Shown piece by piece: positions 27,421-35,955 of a stretch of DNA of 64,000 nucleotides. A model generated the notes under the pieces. It was not told where the DNA came from. It worked only from the letters and a program-made list of their open reading frames with translations, and made no database searches. The DNA is from Alphaproteobacteria bacterium BRH_c36. Lineage in GTDB: Bacteria > Pseudomonadota > Alphaproteobacteria > Rhizobiales > Hyphomicrobiaceae. The position numbers and the translations under genes are program-made. Each line of letters opens with the position of its first letter. Positions within the stretch are counted from its first letter, which is position 1. The stretch is from NCBI GenBank assembly GCA_001516065.1, contig LOEV01000075.1, positions 1 to 64,000 on the forward strand, in the 5' to 3' direction.

Positions 27421-28982
27421 GTGGTTGTGTGAAAACACCAAATCAGATTCCATTTCCTGCAACATTGCGGGAGGCGACAAATGGGCAGGTTCATCGAAGG
27501 CAAAGTCCGCGGGCAGCTGTCACTATTGCCGACGAGCCTTGACGACTATGTCGAGGAAGACAACCCCGTTCGCGTCATCGACGTCTTCATCGAAGAACTC
27601 GATCTCGGCGCACTGGGGTTCGACGGTGTTGTGCCGGCTTCGACGGGGCGGCCAGGATATCATCCCTCAACACTTTTGAAGCTCTATCTCTACGGTTACC
27701 TCAATCGCGTCCAATCCAGTCGGCGGTTGGAGCGCGAGGCCAATCGCAATGTCGAAGTTATGTGGCTGACGGGACGCCTCGCGCCCGACTTCAAGACGAT
27801 CGCTGACTTCCGCAGAGACAACGGCACGGCAATCCAAGCTGTCTGCACAAAGTTCGTCCATATCTGCGCCGACCTTGGCCTGTTCCGCCACGCCGTTGCG
27901 GCCATCGATGGAGCCAAATTCAAGGCCGTCAACTCGCGAGATCGCAATTTCACGCGTGGCAAACTCAAACGTCGGATGGAGCAGATTACTGCGAGCATCG
28001 GGCGCTATCTGGAAGCAATCGATGCGGCCGACTTACAGGAAGGTGAACGCGCTGAAGAAAAGGTCACGCGCCTCGTGGATAGGGTTGCTGCGATGCGTAC
28101 CAGATTGGCCGAACTTCGAGACCTCGAGCAACAAGTCCGCGAAGCCCCCAATAAGCAGATTTCCCTAACCGATCCTGACTCGCGGGCAATGGCCACGAAC
28201 ATGCGGGGTGCGAGCATCGTCGGATACAACGTGCAAGCCGCTGTCGATACAGAACATCACCTCATCGTGGCACATGAGGTGACCAATGTTGTCGTCGACC
28301 GGACTCTCCTGGCTCCCATGGCAGCCAAGGCCAAAAGTGCAATGCGAACAGAGACAATCGAAGCGTTCGCGGATCGTGGCTACTTCAGTGGCGAGCAACT
28401 GCTCGCGTGCGAAAAGATCGGTGTAACGCCGTTCGTGCCTAAGCCGCGGACTTCGAACGCGAGGGTCGCAGGAAGGTTCGACAAGGAAGATTTCGATTAT
28501 CTAGTTGAGAAGGACATGTATCGCTGTCCCGCCGGCGAGTTGCTGCCGTTCCGAATGACAAGCATGGAAGGCAATCAGACTTTCCGCATTTACTGGTCGA
28601 GCAATTGCGCCGATTGCAAACTGAAGACACGTTGTACACCAAGCAAAGAACGTCGTGTCCGTCGATGGGAGCACGAACACGTCGTCGATGCGACACGCCG
28701 TAGACTAGATGCGCATCCCGACGCAATGATTGTTCGACGGCGAACAGTTGAGCACCCATTCGGCACTCTGAAAGCATGGATGGGCCACACGCACTTTCTT
28801 ACGAAGGGCATCGAGAATGTGAGCACCGAAATGAGTCTCAACGTGCTGGCCTATAATATGAAGCGGATGATCTCGATGCTCGGTGTTAAGCCGCTCATCG
28901 CAACAATCAGGGCCTGAGACGAAAAGGTGGCGCCACCGATCTCGGTAATATTGTCGTAGCGTGCCGGTTTTCACACGGCCAC
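27421..28982 (+). mobile_element. IS1182-family insertion sequence, 1562 bp
   Basis: The ends are imperfect 16-bp inverted repeats (GTGGTTGTGTGAAAAC on the left, GTGGCCGTGTGAAAAC as reverse complement on the right). ACCC directly flanks both ends (27417-27420 and 28983-28986), a likely 4-bp target duplication. One transposase gene fills the element. Confidence 0.8.
27481..28917 (+). CDS. IS1182-family transposase
   Basis: 478 residues, GGAGGCGACAA before the ATG. N-terminal DUF772-type domain (GRPGYHPSTLLKLYLYGYLN), a DDE core with IDGAKFKAV, EAFADRGYFSGEQL and the Cys-rich segment CADCKLKTRCTPS, then TVEHPFGTLKAWMG. Intact, so possibly active. Confidence 0.9.
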   Translation: MGRFIEGKVRGQLSLLPTSLDDYVEEDNPVRVIDVFIEELDLGALGFDGVVPASTGRPGYHPSTLLKLYLYGYLNRVQSSRRLEREANRNVEVMWLTGRLAPDFKTIADFRRDNGTAIQAVCTKFVHICADLGLFRHAVAAIDGAKFKAVNSRDRNFTRGKLKRRMEQITASIGRYLEAIDAADLQEGERAEEKVTRLVDRVAAMRTRLAELRDLEQQVREAPNKQISLTDPDSRAMATNMRGASIVGYNVQAAVDTEHHLIVAHEVTNVVVDRTLLAPMAAKAKSAMRTETIEAFADRGYFSGEQLLACEKIGVTPFVPKPRTSNARVAGRFDKEDFDYLVEKDMYRCPAGELLPFRMTSMEGNQTFRIYWSSNCADCKLKTRCTPSKERRVRRWEHEHVVDATRRRLDAHPDAMIVRRRTVEHPFGTLKAWMGHTHFLTKGIENVSTEMSLNVLAYNMKRMISMLGVKPLIATIRA

Positions 28983-29178
28983 ACCCAATACCGACCGTCA
29001 TCGACACGAAGCGTGAACGGGGACGCGATACCCCCAAGACCGTCCGTTATGCCGCGTTGCAACGAAACGTCGGTCAGGGCGACTTGCAGACACTTGTCGT
29101 TTTCCAGCAGACCCCCCACTTCGAATTGTGAAGCATTCTCCAGCGGCATTTCCAAGTGAGCTATCAAGGAGGTTCGTG

Positions 29179-29511
29179 ATGAACAGATTTCTGGGCATTT
29201 TGCTTGTGGGGATAGGCGTGGCGTCATCGCCTTATCGAGCTATGGCGCAAGCAAGCCCGGAAGGGGGCCCCTGGCACATGATGCATGATTGGGGAGGCGG
29301 CTGGGGTATGATCTTGGGACCGCTTTACATGGTCGCGTGGTTGGCAATTCTAGTGGCGGTGATCTTGTTCATGATCCGCTGGATGGGAATCGTAAGTCCT
29401 GGTGCTAGCGCCCCGACCCGCACCGCGCGCGATATCCTCGACGAACGCTTCGCAAGAGGTGAAATCGACCAAGACGAATATGAAAAGCGGTGCAGAGCCC
29501 TAAATACTTAA
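29179..29511 (+). CDS. SHOCT-domain membrane protein, copy 2
   Basis: 110 residues, AAGGAGG 7 nt before the ATG. Signal peptide ends AMAQ, then a Trp/Gly/Met-rich stretch (WHMMHDWGGGWGMI), one membrane helix and a SHOCT motif (ARDILDERFARGEIDQDEYEKR). Same architecture as 62110 and close to 15083. Function unknown; repeated association with metal genes. Confidence 0.8.
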   Translation: MNRFLGILLVGIGVASSPYRAMAQASPEGGPWHMMHDWGGGWGMILGPLYMVAWLAILVAVILFMIRWMGIVSPGASAPTRTARDILDERFARGEIDQDEYEKRCRALNT

Positions 29512-29691
29512 CTTCCGATCTCCTTGCATGATTCTCACTTGCGTCCCGCAGCCCGGCAATGCATTTCGGTCATGTGTGTTCGACGCCCGCGTCTAACCCT
29601 CCCGAGCTGCACTAACCATATTACGGCTGCAGCGCTTTGGAACCAGACGCTCACAGAATGTCTCATGGACGCTCCGATGATCCAGGCATGC

Positions 29692-30381
29692 TCAGCACCA
29701 ACTGGCTTCATTCGCGCCCGGCGAGCGGAGCAGCTCTTGTATGTTGGCTTCAATCAAATGAAACCCGACGTTCCCATAGAGCTTCTGGCGCCCCTCATTG
29801 AGGACGAAGCTCGGACTACCCTCAATCCGCATCTTTTCTGCGTCTTGATAATCGGCGGCGAGAAAAGCAAATGCTGTGCCGGAGTGAACGTGCCTCTCAA
29901 TTTCGGCTAGATCCAGGCCGAGAGGTTCTGCGATTTCACATTGAACATCCCATCTGGCGATATCTCGGCAGTCTCGAAAGAAGGCAACGCGGATCGCATG
30001 AAGCACTTGTGCGAACATGACAGCGGATGAGTGGCCAGTGCTTCCCGTAACGTCGTTCAACGACTGCCCCACGGCCTTCATGAACAGATGTGCGCTAGAT
30101 GACGTCGGCGGTCGCGTCTTTAACCAAAGTTCGGGATGCACATCAACAGAGGGAAATCGCTTTGCAACACCCTTCAGATGGGCATTAAAGCCGCTGTATC
30201 CACCGCGGTCTTTCCAACCGGTGGCTATCTTACGCTCAGTATCTCCGAAAACGGAGCAGAAGCGGTGGTGGAGACGAACAGTGTCGCCATGCTTCTTCTG
30301 CACTGCATCGATGCGGGATTGCGATACATAGGCCCAAATGCACAGAACGTCGGAGAAGTAGGTGATTTCAACGGGTTTCAT
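29692..30381 (-). CDS. DsbA-like thioredoxin-fold oxidoreductase with one active-site Cys
   Basis: 229 residues with no signal peptide, so cytosolic like FrnE/2-hydroxychromene isomerase relatives. It begins with ITYFSDVLCIWAYV, where relatives have CPWC; only the first Cys remains. A cis-Pro loop is seen in IEGSPSFVL. The family uses thiol chemistry or glutathione; with CIWA a pure disulphide exchange role is unlikely. It is opposite in strand to its neighbours. The 180 bases downstream (29512-29691) show nothing. Confidence 0.75.
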   Translation of the reverse strand: MKPVEITYFSDVLCIWAYVSQSRIDAVQKKHGDTVRLHHRFCSVFGDTERKIATGWKDRGGYSGFNAHLKGVAKRFPSVDVHPELWLKTRPPTSSSAHLFMKAVGQSLNDVTGSTGHSSAVMFAQVLHAIRVAFFRDCRDIARWDVQCEIAEPLGLDLAEIERHVHSGTAFAFLAADYQDAEKMRIEGSPSFVLNEGRQKLYGNVGFHLIEANIQELLRSPGANEASWC

Positions 30382-30518
30382 TTCTTACTGCCATTGGGCG
30401 TTTCGGACTAACGATGTGGCTCGATTGATCCAACTGCCATCATCGCATGCGCACGTCAGTGCCCACAACGATTTTAGAGAAATCGCCAATCAGTGGGCCA
30501 GACAATGGGGGCGAAACA

Positions 30519-30906
30519 ATGCAAGGGGGAATGATGGGCAACCATTGCCGGATGATGGGCATGGCAATGAGCGCAGGGGATGGCCCCACTCATGCGGCGA
30601 GCCGCATTGCATTCCTCAAAGCAGAGCTTGGGATCACTGACAAACAGCAGCCAGGCTTTCGATTGCTATGCAGCAGCCTTGAAGAAGAACCTCGAAGGTA
30701 TGCAGCAAATGCGATCCAGCATGATGTCGAGCATGCAGTCGGGCACGGTCAGGGAGCGCCTCGACGCCTTCGCAAAAGCGATGGAGAGCCGGCTTGCGGT
30801 TCTCAAGGAGGTCCAACCTGCTCTGGACAAGCTCTATTTAGAACCCAGCAATGAGCAGAAGAAGAAGGCTGACAAAGTTCTTAGAGGCATGGGCTGCATG
30901 ATGTAG
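30519..30906 (+). pseudogene. Decayed second copy of the Spy-like Met-rich protein
   Basis: Reads MQGGMMGNHCRMMGM...IAFLKAELGITDKQQP in one frame, then FDCYAAALKKNLEGM to a terminal VLRGMGCMM in another. An extra base near 30655 breaks it. The signal peptide and most Met repeats are gone. Clear homologue of 16320-16961. Confidence 0.75.
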
Positions 30907-30979
30907 TAGTGGCCGACCGGGAGAACGGGTCACCCGACCCTGCTCCTCGTCGCCAGCATAACTCTCGATGAATGGTGAA

Positions 30980-31010
30980 TTGAACTTCCATTCACTGGGG
31001 GCCTTAGCAT
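30980..31010 (+). promoter_or_regulatory. CueR-type promoter before the DUF5676 pseudogene
   Basis: TTGAAC, a 19-bp spacer starting TTCCATTCACTGG, then TAGCAT. It lies in the same position relative to its neighbours as the 16995 promoter, so promoter and genes were duplicated together. Confidence 0.6.
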
Positions 31011-31104
31011 TTAACACAACGTCAGGCGTGAGGAATAAGAACGAGGAGTTAGCTCCACAAATGGTCCGGATGGCGAGCCCAACAGCTATGAAAGAGACGA
31101 AATC

Positions 31105-31446
31105 ATGACATCAAATTCGATTTCGGCACCTCACCGCGCCGTACCCCCGAATTCAACACGCAAACCATCAGTGCTCCTCAGCATCGGTACTGTCGGCTGG
31201 AGTGTCAGCCTATTCTTCCTGATCACCTACTTGCTGTGCATTGCATCGGGCGTCTTACTGCCCGGCTGAAAATTCCATGAGCCGTGGCTGCAATTCTTCC
31301 CAGGCTTTGAATGGCTGACGGTGCCTGGTTTCCTCATCGGGTTTGTCGAGGCTTTCGCCTATGGCTGGTACGTCGCACTGATCTTCGTGCCGCTGTAGAA
31401 TTTATTTGTCGGTCGGCAGGCGCAAGATCGCGTGAAAAGCCGCTAA
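31105..31446 (+). pseudogene. DUF5676-like gene with two nonsense codons
   Basis: The frame from ATG 31105 matches the 17087 protein (LFFLITYLLCIASG; PWLQFFPGFEWL; FLIGFVEAFAYGWYVALIF). The Trp of PDWEMH is replaced by TGA (31267-31269). A second stop, TAG at 31396-31398, sits where relatives have Tyr (PLYN), and reading continues to TAA 31444-31446. Confidence 0.75.
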
Positions 31447-31505
31447 AGTGCAACTCAACGCAAGATGCATCGTGACAGCGCCAACAACATAAGGAGTTTT
31501 CGACC

Positions 31506-31994
31506 ATGGCGACGCCCTCGATCGAATTATCGCGCCGATCGGCAATCTTCCTCGCCGGTTTGGCGGGGCTGACCGGACTTGGCCCGATGGCGATTGCAAG
31601 GACGGCGCAAAGTACAAGGGTTGATGTGTTTCGTGACCCCAGTTGCGGTTGTTGCGGTCGCTGGATCGAACACCTGCGCCAGAACGGCTTCGAAGTGAAT
31701 GTCATCGAGACGTCCGACTTGCAGAGCATCAAGAAATCTGCGGGTGTGCCTTCGAACTTGGCTTCTTGCCACACGGCGAAAGTTGGCGGCTATGTCATTG
31801 AGGGGCATGTCCCAGCAAACGCCATCCGAAGGCTGCTGGAGCAAGCGCCTGATGCCTTGGGGCTTGCCGTTCCAGGAATGCCAATCGGGTCGCCCGGCAT
31901 GGAGGGCGGCGATCCGGTAGTCTACGACGTCATCTTGTTCGGCCAAGAGCCGCAAAAGACCTTTGGCACGTTCAAAGGTCAGGAACAGCAATAG
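31506..31994 (+). CDS. DUF411 copper-associated protein, copy 1
   Basis: 162 residues, TAAGGAG before the ATG. Tat-like start (SRRSAIFLAGLAG), then a thioredoxin-like DUF411 domain: FRDPSCGCCGRWIEHL holds a CGCC motif, and SCHTAKVGGYVIEGHVP is the family signature. Periplasmic; probably metal binding. Copy 2 is at 61521. Confidence 0.85.
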   Translation: MATPSIELSRRSAIFLAGLAGLTGLGPMAIARTAQSTRVDVFRDPSCGCCGRWIEHLRQNGFEVNVIETSDLQSIKKSAGVPSNLASCHTAKVGGYVIEGHVPANAIRRLLEQAPDALGLAVPGMPIGSPGMEGGDPVVYDVILFGQEPQKTFGTFKGQEQQ

Positions 31995-32090
31995 GCGCTC
32001 GCTTACGCCGCTGCAGATTGTGGTAATGGCGACCTCTTCGCTGCGCTGAATTTGCAGTAGCGCAAAGGTGCTGTCGCCTTTGAAAACGCA

Positions 32091-32113
32091 ACCCCACGTA
32101 TCGTGTGGGGGTT
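32091..32113 (+). terminator. Hairpin after the DUF411 gene
   Basis: ACCCCAC pairs with GTGGGGGT across a short loop about 100 bp after the stop. No T-run follows. Tentative. Confidence 0.35.
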
Positions 32114-32203
32114 CAGCCTGCAGTCCGATCCGGGACTGGTATTCCAATTGGACGACCCGATCGGGATGCAATCAACGTCACTCTCAAAATGCGGAGATAC
32201 CCG

Positions 32204-32512
32204 ATGAAGTATTCCCTGGCCGTTTCAGGCTTCTTCATAGCCCTGATGTTCACGACGAAGGGTTTTGCCGCGGAAGCGCCGATCTGGCCGCTCGATGAAG
32301 TCTGTGCACACGAAAGCGACCGGACCGCGTGTTATGAATTTGAGTCAATCGCAAAGCGTCAGGTTTTAGGACCTTGGCATACCCTTCCCGACAGTCCCAG
32401 AGAAAGTTGCGTAGCTGAAGTCAAATCCTTCGGACAGCCGAGCTATAGACTGTTGGAACTGTGCCTCAATAGAAAGCTCTTTGAGCAGTGGCAGTCTGCC
32501 CGCCAGAAGTAG
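32204..32512 (+). CDS. Secreted four-Cys protein, unknown
   Basis: 102 residues from MKYSLAVSGFFIALMF, GCGGAG upstream. Signal peptide ends GFA-AE. The mature part has four Cys (VCAHE, ACYEF, SCVAE, LCLNR), likely two disulphides. No family recognised. It lies between DUF411 and a cytochrome c gene. Confidence 0.6.
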   Translation: MKYSLAVSGFFIALMFTTKGFAAEAPIWPLDEVCAHESDRTACYEFESIAKRQVLGPWHTLPDSPRESCVAEVKSFGQPSYRLLELCLNRKLFEQWQSARQK

Positions 32513-32660
32513 AGCGCAGCTACATGTACTGGCACGCCGATTTAGCGCCGGAGAAACTGTCTTTCTGCAGACTCATCAATTCGGAATCATGGAACTCGGT
32601 CAAGAAGTTCGCGTAGGTGCGATGCGGGCACACAAGGCAGTTTGGGGAGGTGAAGAAGAT

Positions 32661-33086
32661 ATGCAAGTTCGCCAGTTGGCTCATTCGAGATTGATAACAG
32701 TTGCGGCTTTCACAGTCTTGTGGCTGGGAGCAGCAGCTCCAATCGCACTTTGCACCGAGGAAACGAAACCGCCTTCAGCGGAGAAGGGCTATGAACTCGC
32801 GACAAAGTTTTGCAAGACTTGCCACATTATCGATGACAAACCCGGCCGTGTTGCCCCCGACGGACCGCCGCCGTTCTCCGCAATCGCAAACAAGGCAGGA
32901 CAGACTGCCGAGCGCATCAAGGGGACTTTGATCCAGCCGCACCCGCCCATGCCCGACATGCATCTCTCTAGCGAGGAGATCTTAAACATCATCGCCTATC
33001 TGGAAACGCTCAGAACGGACGAAACGATTCCACCTTTCCTGCCACCGCCCGGCGAAGCAAAGCCAAAATACCCCTCGCCCACTTGA
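32661..33086 (+). CDS. Periplasmic cytochrome c
   Basis: 141 residues from MQVRQLAHSR with GGGGAGGTGAAG before it. Signal peptide, then haem motif CKTCH, and a Met ligand candidate in HPPMPDMHL. The C-terminus is Pro-rich. A monohaem class I cytochrome. Last gene of the metal region before the mobile island. Confidence 0.85.
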   Translation: MQVRQLAHSRLITVAAFTVLWLGAAAPIALCTEETKPPSAEKGYELATKFCKTCHIIDDKPGRVAPDGPPPFSAIANKAGQTAERIKGTLIQPHPPMPDMHLSSEEILNIIAYLETLRTDETIPPFLPPPGEAKPKYPSPT

Positions 33087-33238
33087 GGCAGACGTGTTGG
33101 CGCTGAACTGACATTCGCAACGACTGTTTCCAGCATTTTCGTTACGTCACCCGCAACCGATTTCAGTAAGCACGCCGATCCCCTGGTCGGCCAAGGCTTC
33201 GCGAGTACGTGCCGACGGCATTGCTCTGAGGGACCGCC

Positions 33239-33556
33239 GTGATCATTGATCTTGAACGCCCGGATACGTGGCCGGAGCCGCTTGCCAGTTACCTTGCCAC
33301 ACACCTCGACGCGCTGCTTGGCTGGGAGCGAGGCGACCGACCGGATGGTCCGTATATATCGGCGGCGCGATACGACCAGATCGTCTACGGCCTCCGCGCG
33401 GTTCTGCAGGCTTACTCGATTGTCGGCCTGCACTGCACGAAGCTATACAAGCCACACTGGCTCGATCAAGCGTGCCCTACGGTAGTACAGAAAAAAAGCC
33501 GGCGGGTGATCGCCGGCTTTGCTTGTCGCCCTTACCGTCCCTGCAAGAATTTTTGA
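33239..33556 (+). CDS. Hypothetical protein, 3' end doubtful
   Basis: GTG start. The first ~75 residues (IIDLERPDTWPEPLASYLAT, later ARYDQIVYGLRAVL and GLHCTKL) look like a real, well-composed protein. The last ~25 codons run through a terminator that belongs to the opposite-strand operon, so the gene may be truncated at the island edge. Confidence 0.4.
   Translation: MIIDLERPDTWPEPLASYLATHLDALLGWERGDRPDGPYISAARYDQIVYGLRAVLQAYSIVGLHCTKLYKPHWLDQACPTVVQKKSRRVIAGFACRPYRPCKNF
33491..33520 (-). terminator. Intrinsic terminator of the 34517-33532 operon
   Basis: On the minus strand GCCGGCG-ATCACC-CGCCGGC is followed by seven T. It lies 12 bp past the stop of the 33532-33786 gene. Confidence 0.85.
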
Positions 33557-33786
33557 AACATGGCTTCGACCGCACTGCGTTCACGCACGCGGGCGATTTC
33601 TTCGCCGTCGACGTACAAGATCCAGTCGGTCTCGTGGGGCTCGTAGCCTTCGAGTTTGTACTGGCCCGTCCATTGTGACGCTGGCGGCATTACGTTTATG
33701 GTGAAGTGTTGCTCACCATGCCAGGCCTGGCCGTAGATGAAACCATAGCCATCCGGCAACGGCTTCAGACCAATGTTTGTTTCCAT
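33532..33786 (-). CDS. Hypothetical protein, 84 aa
   Basis: No signal peptide. Rich in aromatic residues in the first half (GYGFIYGQAWHGEQHF) and ends in a helix (SAVEAMFQKFLQ). Family not recognised. Eight bp after the DUF3768 gene and before a terminator, so last gene of a three-gene unit. Confidence 0.6.
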   Translation of the reverse strand: METNIGLKPLPDGYGFIYGQAWHGEQHFTINVMPPASQWTGQYKLEGYEPHETDWILYVDGEEIARVRERSAVEAMFQKFLQGR

Positions 33787-33794
33787 CTCGGCGA

Positions 33795-34124
33795 TCAGTA
33801 CTCCTCAGCTAACATGACCGTGAGAACGCGCGTTGTCTGTACTGGATCGCTGGGATCTTCAGATCCAAACTCGAGGTTGTTGTCGTAGTAATCGAGCTTG
33901 AAAAAGAACTTTTGGCCGTCGTGTTCGAAACTGCCGAAGTCGTGCTCACCCCAAGGGTCGTTGTCGTCGGTGAAGTCACTAAACTCTTTCACCTTCTCGA
34001 GCGCCCGCACCATCATATCGGTTGGCAACGAATTGACGCCGATCGTGGTCACCACTCTACCGCCGGTGAACGTCCGCCGGAACTGATCGTTGAGCTCGCG
34101 AATGCGGCTGGTTTTCTCTGACAT
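33795..34124 (-). CDS. DUF3768 protein
   Basis: 109 residues covering the DUF3768 domain: RIRELNDQFRRTFTGGRVV at the start, DNDPWGEHDFGSFEHDG and FFFKLDYYDNNLEFGS in the middle. The family is common on alphaproteobacterial plasmids and islands; activity unknown. Supports the mobile nature of this stretch. Confidence 0.85.
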   Translation of the reverse strand: MSEKTSRIRELNDQFRRTFTGGRVVTTIGVNSLPTDMMVRALEKVKEFSDFTDDNDPWGEHDFGSFEHDGQKFFFKLDYYDNNLEFGSEDPSDPVQTTRVLTVMLAEEY

Positions 34125-34244
34125 GGAAACCTCCAGCTCGCTGGTCGACCCAAGCAGGATTGCCGGGATCGATGACGGATTGGAGGTTCATTGGCTGCGT
34201 GGAATAATGGCCGGCATCTTCATGCCGGCCAGTCATCAAGGTGC

Positions 34245-34517
34245 TTACACGCCTTCTTTGATCAAGAAGCCTTGAGCGTTTTGCAAAAGCGCTATGGCAT
34301 CACCCAGGTCGCCTTCGCGGAGCTGATGGGTCTTCTGCCACTTATCGTTCTTGTCCTTGAAATTCCGCTCGATTGAAATCGTGTGGAAGACGCGGGTGTC
34401 ACCCTCTTTTGTCTGGTGCTCATTGGCCCAGATCGCCAGTTGCAACGGGCCTAAGCTGGCCTTGTGGACCGGGGGAACCTTTTCGGGTTCCATTTCCGGT
34501 GTGGCTTTGCGAGGCAT
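34245..34517 (-). CDS. Hypothetical protein of mobile elements, 90 aa
   Basis: From MPRKATPEMEPEK. Contains GPLQLAIWANEH, later FHTISIERNFKDKNDKWQ, and a C-terminal helix. Proteins of this plan occur on many plasmids and islands, without known function. First gene of the minus-strand unit ending at 33491. Confidence 0.55.
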   Translation of the reverse strand: MPRKATPEMEPEKVPPVHKASLGPLQLAIWANEHQTKEGDTRVFHTISIERNFKDKNDKWQKTHQLREGDLGDAIALLQNAQGFLIKEGV

Positions 34518-34526
34518 CGTCCTCAT

Positions 34527-34830
34527 CCTTTTCTGCTTGCTTTGGGGAAGGAACTACAACACCTCGAAGTATACATTTATTGCGTCGTTTCAGTAGTTTA
34601 CATGCCGCGTTTGTGTTGTGTGGTTTGGGCGGCTCCGACCGGCGAGGCCGGATCGGGCACGCTTCTATCGCGTGGCGAAGCCCGCCACGCGACCGAGCCC
34701 CGCTTACCCGGAAGCCGCGGGTCTCGGCCCATTCGGGTGACGATCGTTGCCGCAGAAGCGCAATGGTCCGCTATCGGTGTCCTGCAGACAGTGCAAGTTT
34801 CATTGTCGTCGTGATGGGTGAGGAAGAGAT
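34527..34830. other. 304-bp stretch without a gene
   Basis: Holds a perfect 9-bp stem (CGCGTGGCG at 34669-34677, CGCCACGCG at 34683-34691) with a 5-nt loop and a GC-rich flank; otherwise nothing recognised. It would contain promoters for the divergent genes at 34517 and 34831. Confidence 0.4.
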
Positions 34831-35004
34831 ATGCCTCGCCGATCGTGGGAGAAGAAGCTGAAGTGGGCCAAAACCATGAATTCGGAGCCAAATGGGCTCG
34901 AGAACGCTAAGGGGGAACGGCTCGTCACCTCGGCCAACCGCCCGGACGGCGCGATCGACTCTGCACAAATCCGGCAGCAAGTTCGCGATGTGTTCGAAAT
35001 TTAG
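34831..35004 (+). CDS. Small basic protein, 57 aa
   Basis: ATG at 34831 with GTGAGGAAGAG just before it. Product MPRRSWEKKLKWAKTMN... ends QQVRDVFEI. Charged, no membrane segment. Not a recognised family; accepted because of the ribosome site and composition. Confidence 0.4.
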   Translation: MPRRSWEKKLKWAKTMNSEPNGLENAKGERLVTSANRPDGAIDSAQIRQQVRDVFEI

Positions 35005-35123
35005 AGTCGACCGGTCCAAGGCTCGCAGTCGATTCGCGCGAAATATTAGTGAACGCCCGCTTTTGCGTTTGGACCGTGCTCGAAGCGCCTCTCGAACGGG
35101 GCCGGCCAGGTGCGCAGTTCTGT

Positions 35124-35807
35124 CTATACAGTAAATGGTGCTTTTAGCAGTGTTGGATTTAGCTTCAAATATTCCTCGGCGTGCTTGCGCATCAGCTCCA
35201 ACTGGTGCGAGTCCTTTCTGATCCAGATGTTTGGAGATCCCATAATCTTGTTGTCATCGGCAAAGAAATTGCAAAAACCCTCTGCCCAGTCTCCATTTCG
35301 CAAAAGCATCAGTTGAAATACGCCGAAGCCTCTAGGGAGAGCATGCCCTTCGATATAGTATTCTCCGAAAATGACGTTTTGTACGACATGCCCTTTCATT
35401 ATGAACGATCCGGGCCCTTGGTACCCTTCCGGATGGGTCGTAACATGAGGCTCATACACTCCCGTGAGGTTAGGTCCATTCTGCTCGACGTATAGGCGCT
35501 CTGCAACTGTGTAAATACCTGTGCCGACATCGTCTTCTAAGTAGTAGGCAATCCATTCACCGTTCAAATCGTAAGCACTTCTCCAGGTAGAATCTTGTGA
35601 GCTTGTTATAATATATCTATGCGCTGGAAACCCCAGAACAGCCGCTATATCACTTGCTGTTTTATTTGAAGCATTTCCATCTTCCGCTCTTCTCAAAGTA
35701 GAGAGAGAAATTGTATGCCCTAGTTTTGCTTCGAATTCCGCAAGTAGCGCTTCTCTTGATAAGCGCCTCTGCTCTCGGTCGTCTCTGAGACGTTTGCCGT
35801 TGATCAT
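35124..35807 (-). CDS. XRE-type HTH protein with unknown sensor-like domain
   Basis: 227 residues from MINGKRLRDDREQRRLSREA. Residues 1-60 form a Cro/C1-type helix-turn-helix (ISLSTLRRAEDGNASNKTA). The rest is beta-rich with many aromatic and Gly residues (LNGEWIAYYLEDDVGTG, FGEYYIEGHALPRGFGVF) and could be a lipocalin-like ligand domain. The gene is more AT-rich than its surroundings. Divergent from the ubiquitin-like operon, so it may control it (inference). Confidence 0.65.
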   Translation of the reverse strand: MINGKRLRDDREQRRLSREALLAEFEAKLGHTISLSTLRRAEDGNASNKTASDIAAVLGFPAHRYIITSSQDSTWRSAYDLNGEWIAYYLEDDVGTGIYTVAERLYVEQNGPNLTGVYEPHVTTHPEGYQGPGSFIMKGHVVQNVIFGEYYIEGHALPRGFGVFQLMLLRNGDWAEGFCNFFADDNKIMGSPNIWIRKDSHQLELMRKHAEEYLKLNPTLLKAPFTV

Positions 35808-35955
35808 TTTGGGAAGCCTCACCAGGCCAGCAAACAACTGAACACTTTTGAGCACTTATGCTATCTCGTCGAACAAGACAAGCTTGCTCTCGATAATGCA
35901 GACATTGCTGCAGGGCGCTCGCAAGATCGCAAACTAATGGCGCACATCCTTGGGT

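Larger units (their letters stand above)
27275..29149 (-). pseudogene. ~102-aa unknown gene split by the IS1182 element
   Basis: On the minus strand MPLENASQFEVGGLLENDKC... runs into the IS at 28983. Removing the IS and one copy of the 4-bp repeat ACCC joins this frame without a stop to RAGVRPAVPIPAPDPKVIR... ending at TGA 27277-27275. The rebuilt protein has 102 residues and no family I recognise. The open frame across the join supports that it was a gene before insertion. Confidence 0.5.

Noticed and set aside
34669..34691. Hairpin as terminator or origin
   Set aside because: A 9-bp perfect stem but no T-run and no adjacent gene end; left as an unexplained hairpin.
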